Shown: piece by piece, positions 13,641 to 26,462 of the stretch
How the letters are laid out: every line of letters begins with the position of its first letter
How positions within the stretch are numbered: position 1 is the first letter of the stretch
DNA from: Mactromeris polynyma
Taxonomy: Eukaryota; Mollusca; Bivalvia; Venerida; Mactridae
NCBI GenBank assembly: GCA_032209605.1
Contig: JASFXZ010000001.1
Span: forward strand, 8,557,703-8,621,702
DNA length: 64,000 bases
Direction: 5' to 3'
Notes under the pieces: generated by a model
What the model saw: the letters and a program-made list of their open reading frames with translations, nothing else
What the model was told of the DNA's origin: nothing
Database searches by the model: none
Position numbers and translations under genes: made by a program

Positions 13641-14202
13641 TATACCGTATGAATCTCTGACTTATAAATTGAATTATATATATTCGAATAACCGTTATTA
13701 AAATAAAAAAGTTTGATGTGAAGACATTTTCTAAATGACCAAGACATCTGAATACATTTATCTTCGATTTTAGTTATACAAGACATGATTTCAAACCTGG
13801 TCTATCTCCACTATCGTCCGTCCCTGCTCGTTATCAGTTGCTTCAAACTTTTCTGGAACTAACGGGCAAATCTTGATCAAATTTGGTTTGATCCTTGTCT
13901 ATCATTATTATATATGCTACCATTCTGAAACACTCCAACAATCTTTACTCTCAAACCAACGACGAGAAGTCGAAATGATTCGGTATAAATAGTAATTGAG
14001 TGATCTATCCACCAAATTTGATAAATGTATTCGATCTGTCGAAACATGTCCGTACAAGGTATTGTTTCCTTTCCTAACACACACATGCATGTTCAGTATA
14101 ACTCAGGTCAGAATATTTAGGATAGTCTAGTAAGGAATAATTTATTTGAATCGTTTGCATGTCTTTTTTAAAGAACAGACATTATCAGCTTTTTCGGCAC
14201 AG

Positions 14203-14499
14203 CCGTACTAACAAGACTTTGCTATTTGCATATCAGTGTTGTGTAAACCAATCAAAATTTACGTTAACCACTAAACCAAATTCTCTTCAACCGAGCAACG
14301 TGTGTAACCTTGACGCGGATTGGTTAACCTTTCGATAAGTTGTACGCTACCTTACGTGATTCACTGAATTTCGATGAATTACCGAAATCTCTTTTGGATA
14401 TGGAATGACCATCAATCGTAACATCTCGGCAATTTTTTATGTTGCACAACAAATCTTAAAATTGCGCCGACCATCTTTTTTCAATATATTTCTTGTCGT
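14203..14499 (+). repeat. Dispersed repeat, copy 1 (partner 56813-57074)
   Basis: Shares long runs such as TGCATATCAGTGTTGTGTAA and GACGCGGATTGGTTAACCTT with the second copy, same orientation, about 80-85 % similar by eye. It lacks clear terminal repeats; family unknown. Confidence 0.75.
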
Positions 14500-15522
14500 A
14501 TTAACCTTATTTTAATAAGTTTAACATGAACTGGGCTACTAAAGCAACTTGCTTCTTATATATTACTATTGTATGTTATCAAACAAACCTGCTGTGTCGA
14601 TCTTGACGATTAATACGAAAGATAAATTGAAATCGCACATGTTTGGTGTACAGATATATCTGTAGCTCTACGAGTGTATGGGTAGGAATTACCTTCGATT
14701 TAACAATTTGAAGGATATACTTGCTTGCATGTTCGGTGATTTTGCACATGGTTCCCTAGGGGTATTGTGTTTGAATTCGGATTGATAACATTAGCTATAC
14801 CATCGTCAGTAAAATTGTAAAAGAGAGCATACGCCTCACCTTGGGTTTACAACCTTCTGATTAGCTGAGCTCGGCCAGTGAACCTAGATTTTGTGACAAA
14901 ACTTAAATTTTCACCTATTGTTGATTATGTAAACAATGAACCATAATCAAATATGGCGCATCAAAGAATCATACCAATAGTTTCAGAATTAATGAATGAT
15001 GTTAGCCATTTAAGGGGAATAAACGCAATACTCGCTGGCAGTTATGTCCTGCAAGAGTTACATCTGTTTATTCTCTCGCTGTCGTCAACACTGGTATTGA
15101 TTATTGGTGAAAACATCAGGTTTTGTGACACGCTATATCCTAGCTTGTAAAGATTTCCACGAGGAGTACAGCATACCGCATCAATTTATGATATCAGTAC
15201 AAAGTGATTTTTAAGCACAAGGAAATCCTTGATATGAATGCGTGCGGTAAGGTTCATAGCCACTTACAACCTCTCACCGTTTTTATTCCTGTCATTTTAA
15301 AACGATCCCATCTATCTCAGTATAGCATGCTTGATGTCGGCGAGAATCGATATTGATTGTCGGCGTAGTCACAGTAAAACTTGGTGTAAACCACGTTAAT
15401 AACATTGAAGGGAAATGGAGTCTGTTTTGAGCGCGTTATCGATCGAGATGCGTGATTAATTTAATTCTGTCTCTCTGTTGGTACAAATACGTCTGCTCAC
15501 ATTGTCTTCTGCTGTATTTCAG
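14500..15522. other. Upstream of the PDZ exon; no exon recognised
   Basis: A 65-codon frame at 14953-15150 starts in a fair context (aatATGg) but has no donor in a fitting phase that I can support. The last 45 bases are the polypyrimidine tract and acceptor of the PDZ exon. Confidence 0.4.
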
Positions 15523-17110
15523 GAAGAGGAGTCCATGGCACAAGGGCCTGGTCGACTAAATTCCGGCAGGCAACGACACGATACTCAGCAGACGACAAGA
15601 ACAACCAAACGATCGCTAAGCGCGGAAAGCAGACCGTACCAATATTCGGCGTACATATCACAACGCGCGCAGTCATCGACTGGGGAGCATGTAGCAGACG
15701 ACTCACTGCTAAGACGACCAGGTAGCGGGGAAGAATTCCATTCTAATTATGGTGCTAAAAATAGGACTTCCAATAGAAACGGTGCACCGGAAATGGGCAT
15801 AAAAACCATAGAAATGGAAAATTCGTCAGTAATACAAACTGTGGAGATATTTAAACGACCTGGTCAAACTCTTGGATTTTACATTCGCGAGGGAAATGGA
15901 CAAGACCGTCAGGAAGGTGTGTTCATTTCTCGAATTCAAGCGGGCACGGTCGCCGAAAGTAATGGACTATTGCACATTGGGGATGAGATTATGTCCGTGA
16001 ATAGTGTGGAGGTGGGTAAAATGTCTTTAGATGATGTTGTAATACTAATGTCAATACCTAGGAAATTAATTCTTAAAATCAGATCTAAGAAGAACTGTAC
16101 AAAGAAAAACGCGTCATGTCCATCATTAGCTATCGTCGAAAAAGAGGAACCACCAGTGGTAGTGTTAAAGAAAGGTCATGTTCGAGCGAATTCGGACACT
16201 CAGTTAGAAATGACCGAGAAGATACCAAATATGTTTGAACCATCTCCGCATATAGATTCTGAATATTATGGGAAGCGTTTACACCGGCAAGAACGTTCTA
16301 CCTCTCAGTACGCTAGTATTTTTATATCACCACACAAAGCAGAGGCTAAACTTCTAACAGGAGATGATAATAATAGTGAGAATTCTAGTGAAGGTTCATT
16401 ACCACGGAGCATAGATTCAGGGAGCAGGGATAGGGATCACTATGCGGGACATCGCGGTTACACTACCTCGATGTTACCCTCTGATGATCCTTATGGCTAC
16501 CTCGCACCTAATTCATTACCTACGTACTCTCTGCCACCGAGTGATTCAATGGAGCGTGAATATAATAAAATGTTTCATAAAGAACCAAAATACAGTATTC
16601 CAAGTCATCAAAGATCGCCTTCTAAAGCAAACACTTTATCACATACATCTAATAAGACTAAATACTATAGTTATGATAGTGATAGGGGAGCCTATAGTGA
16701 CACTTATCAACCATTGTCTGAATGTGGGTATGGGTATCGTGGTTATACCGAGGGTTCAAGGCGTTACGTTGGAGGTTTCAGGGAGATGATACATTCCAAG
16801 GCAAAATATGGAAGCAAAACGCCTCGGCCTAGGTCTCCTGAATGTTACAATTCAGATTCAGAGGTTTTGTACACAAGCCCAAGTGGGGCGGTCCTCGCCG
16901 CCGACAGCCGAGGTTTTGCGTCGGATTATGAAACGTATGCTGGTGCCATGAGCGATGAAGACCCCGTGTATGCAATCCCAAAGCCGATCTCATCAAGTAG
17001 TAGCACGGAACTTCAGATGTTGCTGAGGAAATTTAACACCTTGTCTCACGAATTGCAACAAGAACAAACTCGTCTACAGCAACAGTTGTCTGCCAGAGAT
17101 AAACCATCAG
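15523..17110 (+). CDS. SYD-1/SYDE-type RhoGAP, PDZ-domain exon
   Basis: This is a 1588-bp exon of a synapse-defective-1/SYDE/RhoGAP100F orthologue. A pyrimidine-rich acceptor (tgctgtatttcag) precedes 15523 and a clear donor (G|GTAAGA) follows 17110. The first ATG is at 15535 in good context (gtccATGg), but the frame is open back to the acceptor, so translation could begin in an upstream exon. Counted from that ATG the exon gives 525 codons plus one base (phase 1). Residues about 101-185 form a PDZ domain: the carboxylate-binding loop reads TLGF, followed by GVFISRI and the GLLHIGDEIMSVN segment. The rest is Ser/Tyr-rich and probably disordered. Residues about 495-520 (LLRKFNTLSHELQQEQ and onward) look like a coiled coil. 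In flies and worms SYD-1 assembles presynaptic active zones with neurexin and liprin-alpha; that role is inferred here from the family. The orthology rests on PDZ here plus C2 and RhoGAP in the exon at 62937. Confidence 0.9.
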
Positions 17111-17174
17111 GTAAGATTACTATTTGTCTAACTTGCTCCGTTTCTTTGCAGAAGCGCTATATCTTCCACTACTG

Positions 17175-18169
17175 AACGTGTAACATATTTTCTCAACTTA
17201 ACATGGCTTGTCCAATGCCATGTTACTTTACTCGAACAACCAATATTGGCCGATTGTTGTTTAAGACACCACTGTATGGTTATTTGTATTACGGGGTTTA
17301 TGATACTTTCTTCTTCCTATTGTTGTCCATTCTTTTAGTGTTAATCAAACGAATAAAATAATGCTCATGCACCAAATGCTTGTCACGTGATGCGTTCGGA
17401 TCGGTGTCATTTTAATGACTAATCATGACGCATAATTGCTCTGCTATCATCACCTCAGTGGACAAATATAGAGACGGGAAATATCTCAATTTATGTTATC
17501 GATTACACAGAGCATTTTCATGTATAGAGTAACGTTGGAAAAAGGGGATGGTTTGAAATGCAATCCTTAACAGTGTTCTTACGACATAAAATCTGACAAC
17601 AGACAATTCAGAGTTTATATAACTGTGATGATAATATGCGATGAATAAATATATGTTTTATTTCCAATATTATTACTCGTGAACGCTTAAGTGCAATAAT
17701 CAATTTATAGACTTGTCTGGCTAGTAATATCTCGCTTATGTTGTGATTTAACCTGACAAGGTTAAACATTTATTTATATCCATTGCTGTTTCATTTGCAA
17801 GGTCAAACTCTATTACATACTTTAACAGTTCGCTTACATATCATTTCCCATCCTTAAGCTCTTCATTTTCATCGTTTATATTTGATTCATTAACAAATAT
17901 TTCCTGAACATGGGAAAAACGACTTAGCGTTTATTTACATATTAAGTATTGACACTTATAGCATATCGTGTTCTCGGTAAAATGGATAAAGAAAATGAGC
18001 AAGAAGTGCACCAGCATAGCTACCTTAACATCACAAGGAGGCATGCACATATATACACACAGGTACACAATGGCAAAATGCACACAAGACACAAACATAA
18101 ATGCTGAGTGAAAGAAAATAGGAACACCGATTTGGAATGGCCAGTGGCTAAACATCACCGGGTGTTTAA
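17175..18169. other. Intronic, nothing recognised
   Basis: AT-rich intron sequence with no repeat or open frame of note. Confidence 0.5.
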
Positions 18170-19305
18170 ACCTGGTTCAAGGGCGCACCTAACCGCATAC
18201 TTATCCTACCATCACCCAAATAAAACAAACAGAGAAAATAATGAAATATCACTGGTGCACCCAACCACATTTATCTTACCATCACCCATATAAGCCGACA
18301 GAGAAAAAAAGGACATATCACTGGTGCACCCAACCACATTTATCTTACCATCACCCATATAAACCGACAGAGAAAAAAAGGACATATCACTGGTGCACCC
18401 AACCACATTTATCTTACCATCACCCATATAAGCCGACAGAGAAAAAAAGGACATATCACTGGTGCACCCAACCACATTTATCTTACCATCACCCATATAA
18501 GCCGACAGAGAAAAAAAGGACATATCACTGGTGCACCCAACCACATTTATCTTACCATCACCCATATAAACCGACAGAGAAAAAAAGGAAATATCACTGG
18601 TGCTCACAACCACACTTATCTTACCATCACCCAAATACACCGACAGAGAAAATAAGGAAATATCACTGGTACACCCAACCACACTTATCTTACCATCACC
18701 CAAATAAAACAAACGGAGAAAGTAAGGAAATATCACTTGTACACCCAACCACATTTATCTTATCATCAACTAAATAAAACAAACAGAGAAAATAAGGAAA
18801 TATCACTGGTACACCCAACCACACTTATCTTACCATCACCCAAATAAAACAAACGGAGAAAATAAGGAAATATCACTTGTACACCCAACCACATTTATCT
18901 TATCATCAACTAAATAAAACAAACAGAGAAAATAAGGAAATATCACTGGTACACCCAACCACATTTATCTTATCATCAACTAAATAAAACAAACAGAGAA
19001 AATAAGGAAATATCACTGGTAAACCCAACCACACTTATCTTACCATCACCCAAATAAAACGAACAGAAGTAAAAATAAGGAAATATCACTGGTGCTCCCA
19101 ACCACATTTATCTTACCATCACCCAAGTAAAACGAACAGAAGTAAAAATAAGGAAATATCACTGGTGCTCCCAACCACATTTATCTTGCCATCACCCAAA
19201 TAAAACGAACAGAAGTAAAAATAAGGAAATATCACTGGTGCACCCAACCACATTTATCTTACCATCACCCAAATAAAACGAACAGAAGTAAAAATAAGGA
19301 TATAT
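18170..19305. repeat. 69-bp minisatellite (about 16 copies)
   Basis: The unit contains CACTGGTGCACCCAACCACA and TTATCTTACCATCACCCA. The left half keeps an exact 69-bp period, so both strands stay open (frames at 18241-18777 + and 18754-18212 -). The right half drifts to about 68-69 bp with an inserted agaagtaaaa. Confidence 0.95.
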
Positions 19306-20856
19306 CACCGGTAAGTTGCATAAACACCACTGTATGTTTAAACTCAACACATACATATTTCATGAACAGAATAAGACAACATCAGTTTGACTGTGTTTTC
19401 CAAGATATGATTTGTTTACACAGTGTAAGAATATGTGACAAGACAAATACAAATCGTTTTGTTGGTGTCCTAACTGACAAATAAGCAGTTTGTATATACT
19501 GCTAAATAAAAGGTCTTTGGTTGGAAGACTTATTCAGAATATTAACATTCGGAAGATATGAGTATCAACGTTTGCTAGAACATGTATATTGAAATATGTT
19601 ACTCCATAGAAATCAGGCTTCATGTCAATTACATGCCGTGCTTAAGCGGTCTTTTTTAACAAACCTTAAAACATTGTTGATTTTAGCGCAATAGAATACA
19701 ATAAATGAGTCATAAATGTCTCCTGTGAGCTATAAATACAATCGAATATTGGAATTTCATTTTATGTGGCATGTGTGTGGTATTAATTTATTTATGAGCC
19801 TGTTTTACTGATGGATGAATGATAGGAGGCAGTGATGTCACAAACCCAGTTATAGAAGTATTTATGGGTCAAGAGAAAGAATGGAAGTATTGAGAGAAGG
19901 CAAATGGCCTTTAGACTAACTTAATGTCATAGGGTGACTAAACTTGTTGAAATTAGCCATAAATAAGGATTGACGAATAGAAAAGCTGTTCCAAGTTCCC
20001 TGATAGCAGATCTTATTAAGTCGTCAAGCTAGTGGTTAGGACGAGATGTGAATATGATAATCATTTATACGTATACTTACTCATCTCATTAGTCATGTAG
20101 GACAGACACACCGAGGACAATCCACATTCAAAGCACTCGTAGTGTCAGGTTCACTAGTTTAAAACATGTGATTGAATAGTGTACATCATGTGGTCTTAAA
20201 GCACTGAAGTTTTATTGTCATTCTAACAAACCTACCTTTTGACTACATTCTTACTTTTCGGTTCCTCGCTTGATATACGTAAATCATTCCTATTTGTTTG
20301 ATGGTCAACATATATCTAATATTTGGTTGTACAACAGGTATCAGGATATCGGGGTATCGGGAACATCTAGCAATACTTCTATATCATATTTACATTCAGT
20401 TTCTTGTGTTAAGTGATATGACAGAAAGGTGCATTGAAGTACAATAATTTAATAGATGTTCATTGTCCTGCTTTCATAAGAAGCATTCAGACACGTGATA
20501 AAACATCACAATTCAAGTATAAATAACAACTGCAATAGTTCTACTTCCATGCGTGACAATGTTACAAATATAGTTTGAGACACTGTCTTTGTGTGTAGCT
20601 ATTTGTCTTAATTAATAGTAAATAGATGGTGATAATTAAGGAGTTTTTGTCATGCACTTTCTTATGTGTAAAAGAAATACACGTGAAACAAATAATAAAT
20701 GATCTGTCCCTACCAAAGCAACCAACTGTGTATTCTACATTACTGTGATATGCATACCTATATACATAATCATCGAGGATATTGTTTTGACAACTAGCTG
20801 TTATGTCGTACACAGCCTGAATGCTGTTGATTTTAACCTCCAATGTTTTATGTTTC
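19306..20856. other. Intronic, nothing recognised
   Basis: No long frame, tandem repeat or inverted repeat noticed. Confidence 0.5.
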
Positions 20857-21932
20857 CCTTTCCCCTATGCAATTCTGTCACTTTATACAGTGTTCAGAGT
20901 GTTTCCTGCCCAATTTTGGCCTATTGTGGCCAGTTGTCTTGAATTGTCCTGTGAGCTTTTCCATCCACTAATTCCCCCCTCCCCCTCCTTTTACTGTCCA
21001 CTTTGATTCTCTTAATTATTCCTTATGGTCTGTTTGGCCGTTCCTTGTGCCTCTGTTCCTTAATACTGCCGTCACACCGGACTGGCGTCCTTACCGCGTC
21101 CTAAACTGTCATATTTTGGAGAACGCCGATGGTCGCATTGAGAACGCCAATGATTTTTCTAAAATAAATCCAGATTTCGGTCAGCCGTCACACCGGAGTT
21201 CTGTGCTCTGCGATCTGTGTATGTACACGGCGTTCCCAACACGACCTTACCGCGTTCTTACTGCGTCCTTGGAGTTTCTATTGAGTTTACACGGCGTCAC
21301 TGCGGCGTCCATACGGCGATCAGCGGCGACCCCACTGCGACCCCACTGCGTTCTTAGCGTTTCTATCCGCCCTGACATCGCGGTAAGGACGCCATAGACG
21401 TGATGGGGTCGTGATAAGAACCCCATAGACGTGGTAAGGACGCAGTAAGGTCGCCATTGGTTCCCCCGATCATTTTCTCCGCATTTACATGGCGACTCTA
21501 CCACGTCTGTACTACGTTCCTTTGGCGTTGTTCGGGTTCCTACTGCGATGCTACGGCGACCATGGCGACCTCAGGGCGATCCCACGGCGTCCTGAGCCAG
21601 GACGCGCTCAGGACGCCGAACCTCGGCGTTTACTTTGAACATGTCCAAAGTAAACGCCGTCGCTCTGCGACCTTCGGCGTCCTTGGGGTCCCCACGGCGT
21701 CTTGATGCGTTCTCACCACGACCCTACGGCGTCCATGGCGTCCCTTCCACGTCCTGGGTCGCCGTAGGGACGCAGTAAGGACGCCAGTCCGGTGTGACGG
21801 CTGTATAATATGTGTACAGTTTGACCTCCTTAGGTGCGTTATGTTTTATGGATTGTTGTTTTTCCTGAGGTCTGCGTGGGGAGGTATTGTCTTGTGTATG
21901 TGGCGTTCCCCGTAGTTACGTATTCTCTCTGT
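20857..21932 (+). repeat. Dispersed repeat copy A, split by a MITE (partner 39824-40151)
   Basis: 20857-21063 and 21806-21932 together match the uninterrupted copy at 39824-40151 (shared CCTTATGGTCTGT, TATGTGGCGTT). The TA-flanked element at 21066-21803 is inserted between them. It may be the 3' untranslated part of a LINE, because copy B follows a LINE coding relic. Confidence 0.75.
21066..21803. mobile_element. GC-rich TA-flanked inverted-repeat element (738 bp)
   Basis: The ends GCCGTCACACCGGACTGGCG and their reverse complement match over about 35 bp with two or three mismatches; TA flanks at 21064-21065 and 21804-21805. The interior is built from many GCGTCC/GGACGC, CGACC and GGCGTC words in both orientations. 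It is far more GC- and CpG-rich than its surroundings and has no transposase frame. The empty site is seen in the partner repeat near 40028. Confidence 0.85.
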
Positions 21933-22084
21933 TTTACAAAAGCTGGCCCTACTAGGACAAGGATATAAAACAACGGATGAATGGGTGCAGGATCGTTAGA
22001 ATTGATTAGGTAGGCATATAATCTTGACAAAAATACGAACTGTTGACAGTGCAAAATAAGGTGACATCGTCCATACAAGCAGCT

Positions 22085-22620
22085 TGACAATACAAGTATC
22101 TAGGGTATGAATATACACGTGTACATTCGTTCTTATGCTGCATGACGACAGTATGACAATACAAGAAACTAGAGTACACATATGCACGTGTATATTCGTT
22201 ATTTTGCTGCATGGCGTCAGCATGACAATACAAGGAAATGGGGTACACATATGCACGTGTATATGCGTTATTCTTTTACATGACGTCTGTATGAATATAC
22301 AAGGAACTAGAGTACACATATGCACGTGTCTATGCGTTATTATTCTACATGACGTCAGCATGACAATACAAGGAACTAGAGTACACGTATGCATGGTGTA
22401 TGTGCGTTATTCTTCTACATGACGTCAGCATGACAATACGAGGAGCTAGAGTACACATATGCACGGTGTATGTGCGTTATTCTTCTACATGGCGTCAGTA
22501 TGACAATACAAGGAGCTAGAGTACACACATGCACGTGTATATGCGTTATTCTTCTATATAACGACAGCATGACTATGCATGTACACACTACACTCATGCT
22601 CGTGTACAGTATATTCGTTC
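22085..22620. repeat. Second 69-bp minisatellite (about 7-8 copies)
   Basis: The unit contains CATGACGTCAGCATGACAAT, GAGTACACATATGCACGTG and a variable tail, spacing exactly 69 bp (for example 22184, 22253, 22322). Unrelated in sequence to the 18.2-kb array. Confidence 0.93.
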
Positions 22621-24562
22621 ATTTTATGCACATTATACACCAGTAAAAAACATTTGCAGCTAAAACCACCCAACGTCCTACCGTACAAAATATACCAAGT
22701 CGTTATCGACAGAACAGAATATTGCTAGTGAACGTCTGGCAGTAACAATTATCATCAATGTTTGTGACTTTCTAGAAAAAATAACTATTCAAAAATTGGT
22801 CCTGGAAAGTTTTAATTGGTAATTACACAGGCTGACTGGTACGTGAACGAAAACTGACAAACATAGTACCTCAACTGTCTACTCTTCTCTGTAAAGATGG
22901 AAAAGAAAATAACCATGAAATAAGCTGGTATTATCATGTACACATTGTCTTGTCCGATTTTTCTCTCGATCAGAGTTCGTGGCATGGAATTGAAGCAATG
23001 TATCCGTAGGGCAATCGTTAAGAGTTTTCCCCCAAAATCCGATTCCTTTTGTATCTTCGTGGATATTTGCTCTTAATTGGAGTTTTCTTTCTGTTTCTTT
23101 CTGTTTCTTTCTGTTTCTTTATTTAATTAAACTAGAATCTGAACTACTACCAGTAAGCTGTTAGAAAATACAAAGCATGTGTAAAGTACACAGTACTGTT
23201 GTTGTACCTGGGCTATGTCATAAAATGAGAAATTTATATTTGTGTAATCTCAGAAATTGATTGTTGAATTTGTTTAGTACAATGAATACATCGTTGAGCA
23301 GGAACATGATACCGCATACAAATATTATAGCTGTCTTAAAATCACATGGATACATGAAAACCTTAACATAAAACTATTTTACAGATAGAATACGGGTTTA
23401 AAGATCTAAACCCTTAGTAATTGCCGGCGAATGTTTTATGACTGTGTCCTTTGATTACTCCGTAATGGCAATAGCTAACGTTTTGTATTTTCCAACAATA
23501 TGTGTATGTAATAAATATGCCTCAAGAAAGTTATGTCATGAAGTTAAATATGAGACAAATATATAAATCATATTAGAATCGCTCATTAATATATTTTATA
23601 GCAATATTTCGTGTTATACTTTTCTTGAAACTGTCATTAAGTAGCCATATATTGTAAGGTGCGTACCATATTACGATCATTTTGTTATTTTACTGTATCA
23701 GCTGGTATAGAAGCAAGTATCCTTGACATTCGATTGAACAAGTTGCACCGAAATCGTACGCTTATTAAGTACGATTCTTGTAACTAGATGAAGGGCAATA
23801 CCTGCATGTATCAGAAGTTTTTCATTACCCAAGAACTATCTGTTTTCTACCATTGCTTGCAGTAATATGCTATAATTCAAGATCTGTTCGATCCTTACTG
23901 TAATATATTTCATTATATACATTTCTCACAAGCTTCAATAGCAGAACTGCACTCAAATAAGAAAACGCGTAGTTGACAAAAACGTCTGAATAGATCTTGT
24001 CGCCCACTTACTTTAAGTAAAATCACTTTTTTTCTAGGAAATAAATGTCACATGTTAGACTCTGTTTCCTGCATAACTACAATTTGTTCTTCAAATATTT
24101 TGGTATCACTAACAACAACAAAACTGCGATATTACTTTTTTGATGCATTTGTTAATTATGTCCATCTTGCTTGCGTTGCAAAGGCTTATAGCAAGGTATA
24201 CATGTATGGAGTTTGACTATGGATACGTTTAAACTAAATTGTGCTGACTTGACCAAAAAAACAACAATCAGAGAAACGGAGAAAATACTTGTCATAATTA
24301 TTACGACCAACTTTCATACGCGTACGTGTAGCATGGACAACTTCAAATTGAACCGACCTTTCGTTAACAGTGATGTGCTAGTCAATGACATTTCCTTGGT
24401 CGCTCTTTCGCCGTCTCTCAGCGGTCCGAATTATCATTTAATAGATATCTATTTAGAACAACATTTCTGAAAGTCCCCGGTTCGATTGGATAATTATTTC
24501 CTAATCAATGCATAACTCGGTTCTCCGGGGACCTCTGGTTACAGTTTACAACTAGTAGATCA
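22621..24562. other. Intronic; only a small simple repeat
   Basis: A (TTTCTTTCTG) repeat of about four copies at 23085-23122; otherwise nothing recognised. Confidence 0.5.
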
Positions 24563-24638
24563 ATGGTGTACGATTGTTTAGCGGGGAAAATGACTCATTC
24601 TCATAGAAGACAGAGCAGTCATCGATCGAGCCGAGGCG
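24563..24638 (+). CDS. Candidate alternative first coding exon of the SYD-1-like gene
   Basis: Two in-frame ATGs (24563 and 24590, the second in a good context, ggaaaATGa) start a short basic Ser/His/Arg-rich peptide (MTHSHRRQSSHRSSRG from the second ATG). It ends at a strong donor, GGCG|GTAAGA, in phase 1. That is the phase needed by the acceptor at 62937. Used as an alternative first exon it would give a protein with the linker, C2 and RhoGAP domains but no PDZ. The surrounding bases are richer in CpG than the rest of the intron, as around a promoter. There is no homology support, and a phase match alone occurs by chance one time in three, so this is a hypothesis that transcript data would settle. 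Confidence 0.35.
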
Positions 24639-26290
24639 GTAAGACAGTATCGACACCGTTTATTTCTCACCAATTGTTACTTTCATTAATCTGCGAAAAT
24701 ATGATATAATATGATGTTTTCATCTGTTACCTTAGAGGAAATGGGCGACAATTGGAAGTTATTACATTCTTGGCAATATTGCATGTTTTGTGTCTATTTT
24801 GTTGCGAAATGTTTGTTTTGGGGAGTCTAGTAAGATTTATTGGTTTCTGTCGATGGTAACAGACTTGTTCCCAGCGTAGATATGGCAGTTTTTGACGTGG
24901 AGGTGGCTAGCTATGAAAGAACAAATGTAAATGATGTTATATATGGGAAGCCGTTAGGGTCAAGCCTTTGTTTTATTTAAAACCTTGGCTTGAATTTGAA
25001 TTTACAACCGGCTTGACATGCTTGCGATTTCAATTAAAAGTTATTTAAGTATTACAGTCCTTACCATTATTAAATAAAAATATAAGTAATAGCATTATTC
25101 TTTAATTGGTGGTTTTTGATTTAATCCACAACACAACAACAATCCTAGTTTAGCTGTCTGTTAATCTCTCATTATTCAAATTTGATGTAACCCAAAATAC
25201 AGACATTTCTTTAACTTAATTAATGTTTTATCTTTAAACAGTTGTAACGGTATGAAAATCTTAACATTTTCAGACTCTGCTTTGTGGTTGTAGATGTGAA
25301 TTGTAAAGAAATTAGATAATTTCACTGCTGTTGGTAAGAAAAAATACTAAATAAAAGTACTGCTATATTCTTCTATTACACTGACCAAAGTATTGAATTG
25401 AATAGTTATCAAAAGCATCATTATTGACCATTTACAGGGACAAATTGCGTCCACTATGACATAAACTTATATGACAATGGTACAATATGTGGTGACCAGA
25501 CTGTTTCCTATTTGACGTATCTACTTTTATTTGGTTATCCGAAAGAGTCATCCATTTTGCCTCGCAGACATGTACTTTACATGGATGTAACGTTTTAATG
25601 GCTGTGCGATGATATTTTATATGAGCTTGAACCTTGATATAATATTAACATTACTATTAAACACTACTCCTACATTAACATTCGATACTTTTGCAGTATG
25701 GAAAACTGATAGTTTAGCTGCGCTCGCCTTGTTGGTCTGTCGATCATCTGAGTATATGAACTGTTAGCTGAAGTTCATGTACTCGTGTAAATCCTACAAA
25801 GTTTGTCCATTTGTATCTTAAATGCCATGTTGAGATTTTTTGCTTAAGTTTTTACCTCATTATAGAATGTTATGAGTTTATACAAGGTTAATATTACGAA
25901 AAAAATGCTTAGTATTACAGTTATATCATTATTATCAGCTTTCATATTTAAATAACATCCGTGTGTTTTATGAGTAAAAAAGTCAACCTAAACGTAGGAG
26001 GGAATTTTAATATCATAAAAACCTGTGATAGATTATGTAAGCGTCTCTGTGTTAGAAATATAATATAATACTATAAAATATTACCAATTCTTTATAAAGG
26101 TTATATATTAATGAATATTGACACTTTCAGAAAATATGGAAGCCATGATTATCAAGATAAAGGACAATACTAGTAAAGATGCCACTTTCTTCTGATTATT
26201 GCCTGCTTTTTTGTCTTGCCTCTTCGCCCCCCCAACATTTTTTTCAGTTATACGTAGGCGGTAATAATGTCATTTAATAATACCAATAAC
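24639..26290. other. Intronic, nothing recognised
   Basis: AT-rich, no feature supported. Confidence 0.5.
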
Positions 26291-26296
26291 TATCTT

Positions 26297-26462
26297 CGAG
26301 GTGTCCGGAGATATTTCGAGATGTCCCGAGATGTTTCGAGATGTCCCGAGAAGTCCCGAGATGTTTCGAGATGTCCCGAGATGTTTCGAGATGTCTTGAG
26401 ATGTTCCGATATGTCCCGAGATGTTTCGAGATGTTTCGAGATATTCCGAGATGTTTTGAAAT
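26297..26462. repeat. 10-bp array (GAGATGTYYC)n
   Basis: About 16 copies alternating GAGATGTCCC and GAGATGTTTC. It opens all three minus-strand frames (ISRNISKHLGTS-type peptides), which are not genes. Confidence 0.92.

Noticed and set aside
15497..15706. Minus-strand frame opposite the PDZ exon
   Set aside because: Shadow of the real exon on the other strand.
18212..18777. Frames of 178-180 codons on both strands
   Set aside because: The 69-bp period is a multiple of 3, so repeats stay in frame on both strands.
24480..24531. Short inverted repeat GTCCCCGG/CCGGGGAC
   Set aside because: Only 8 bp arms with no element ends; too short to call a feature.
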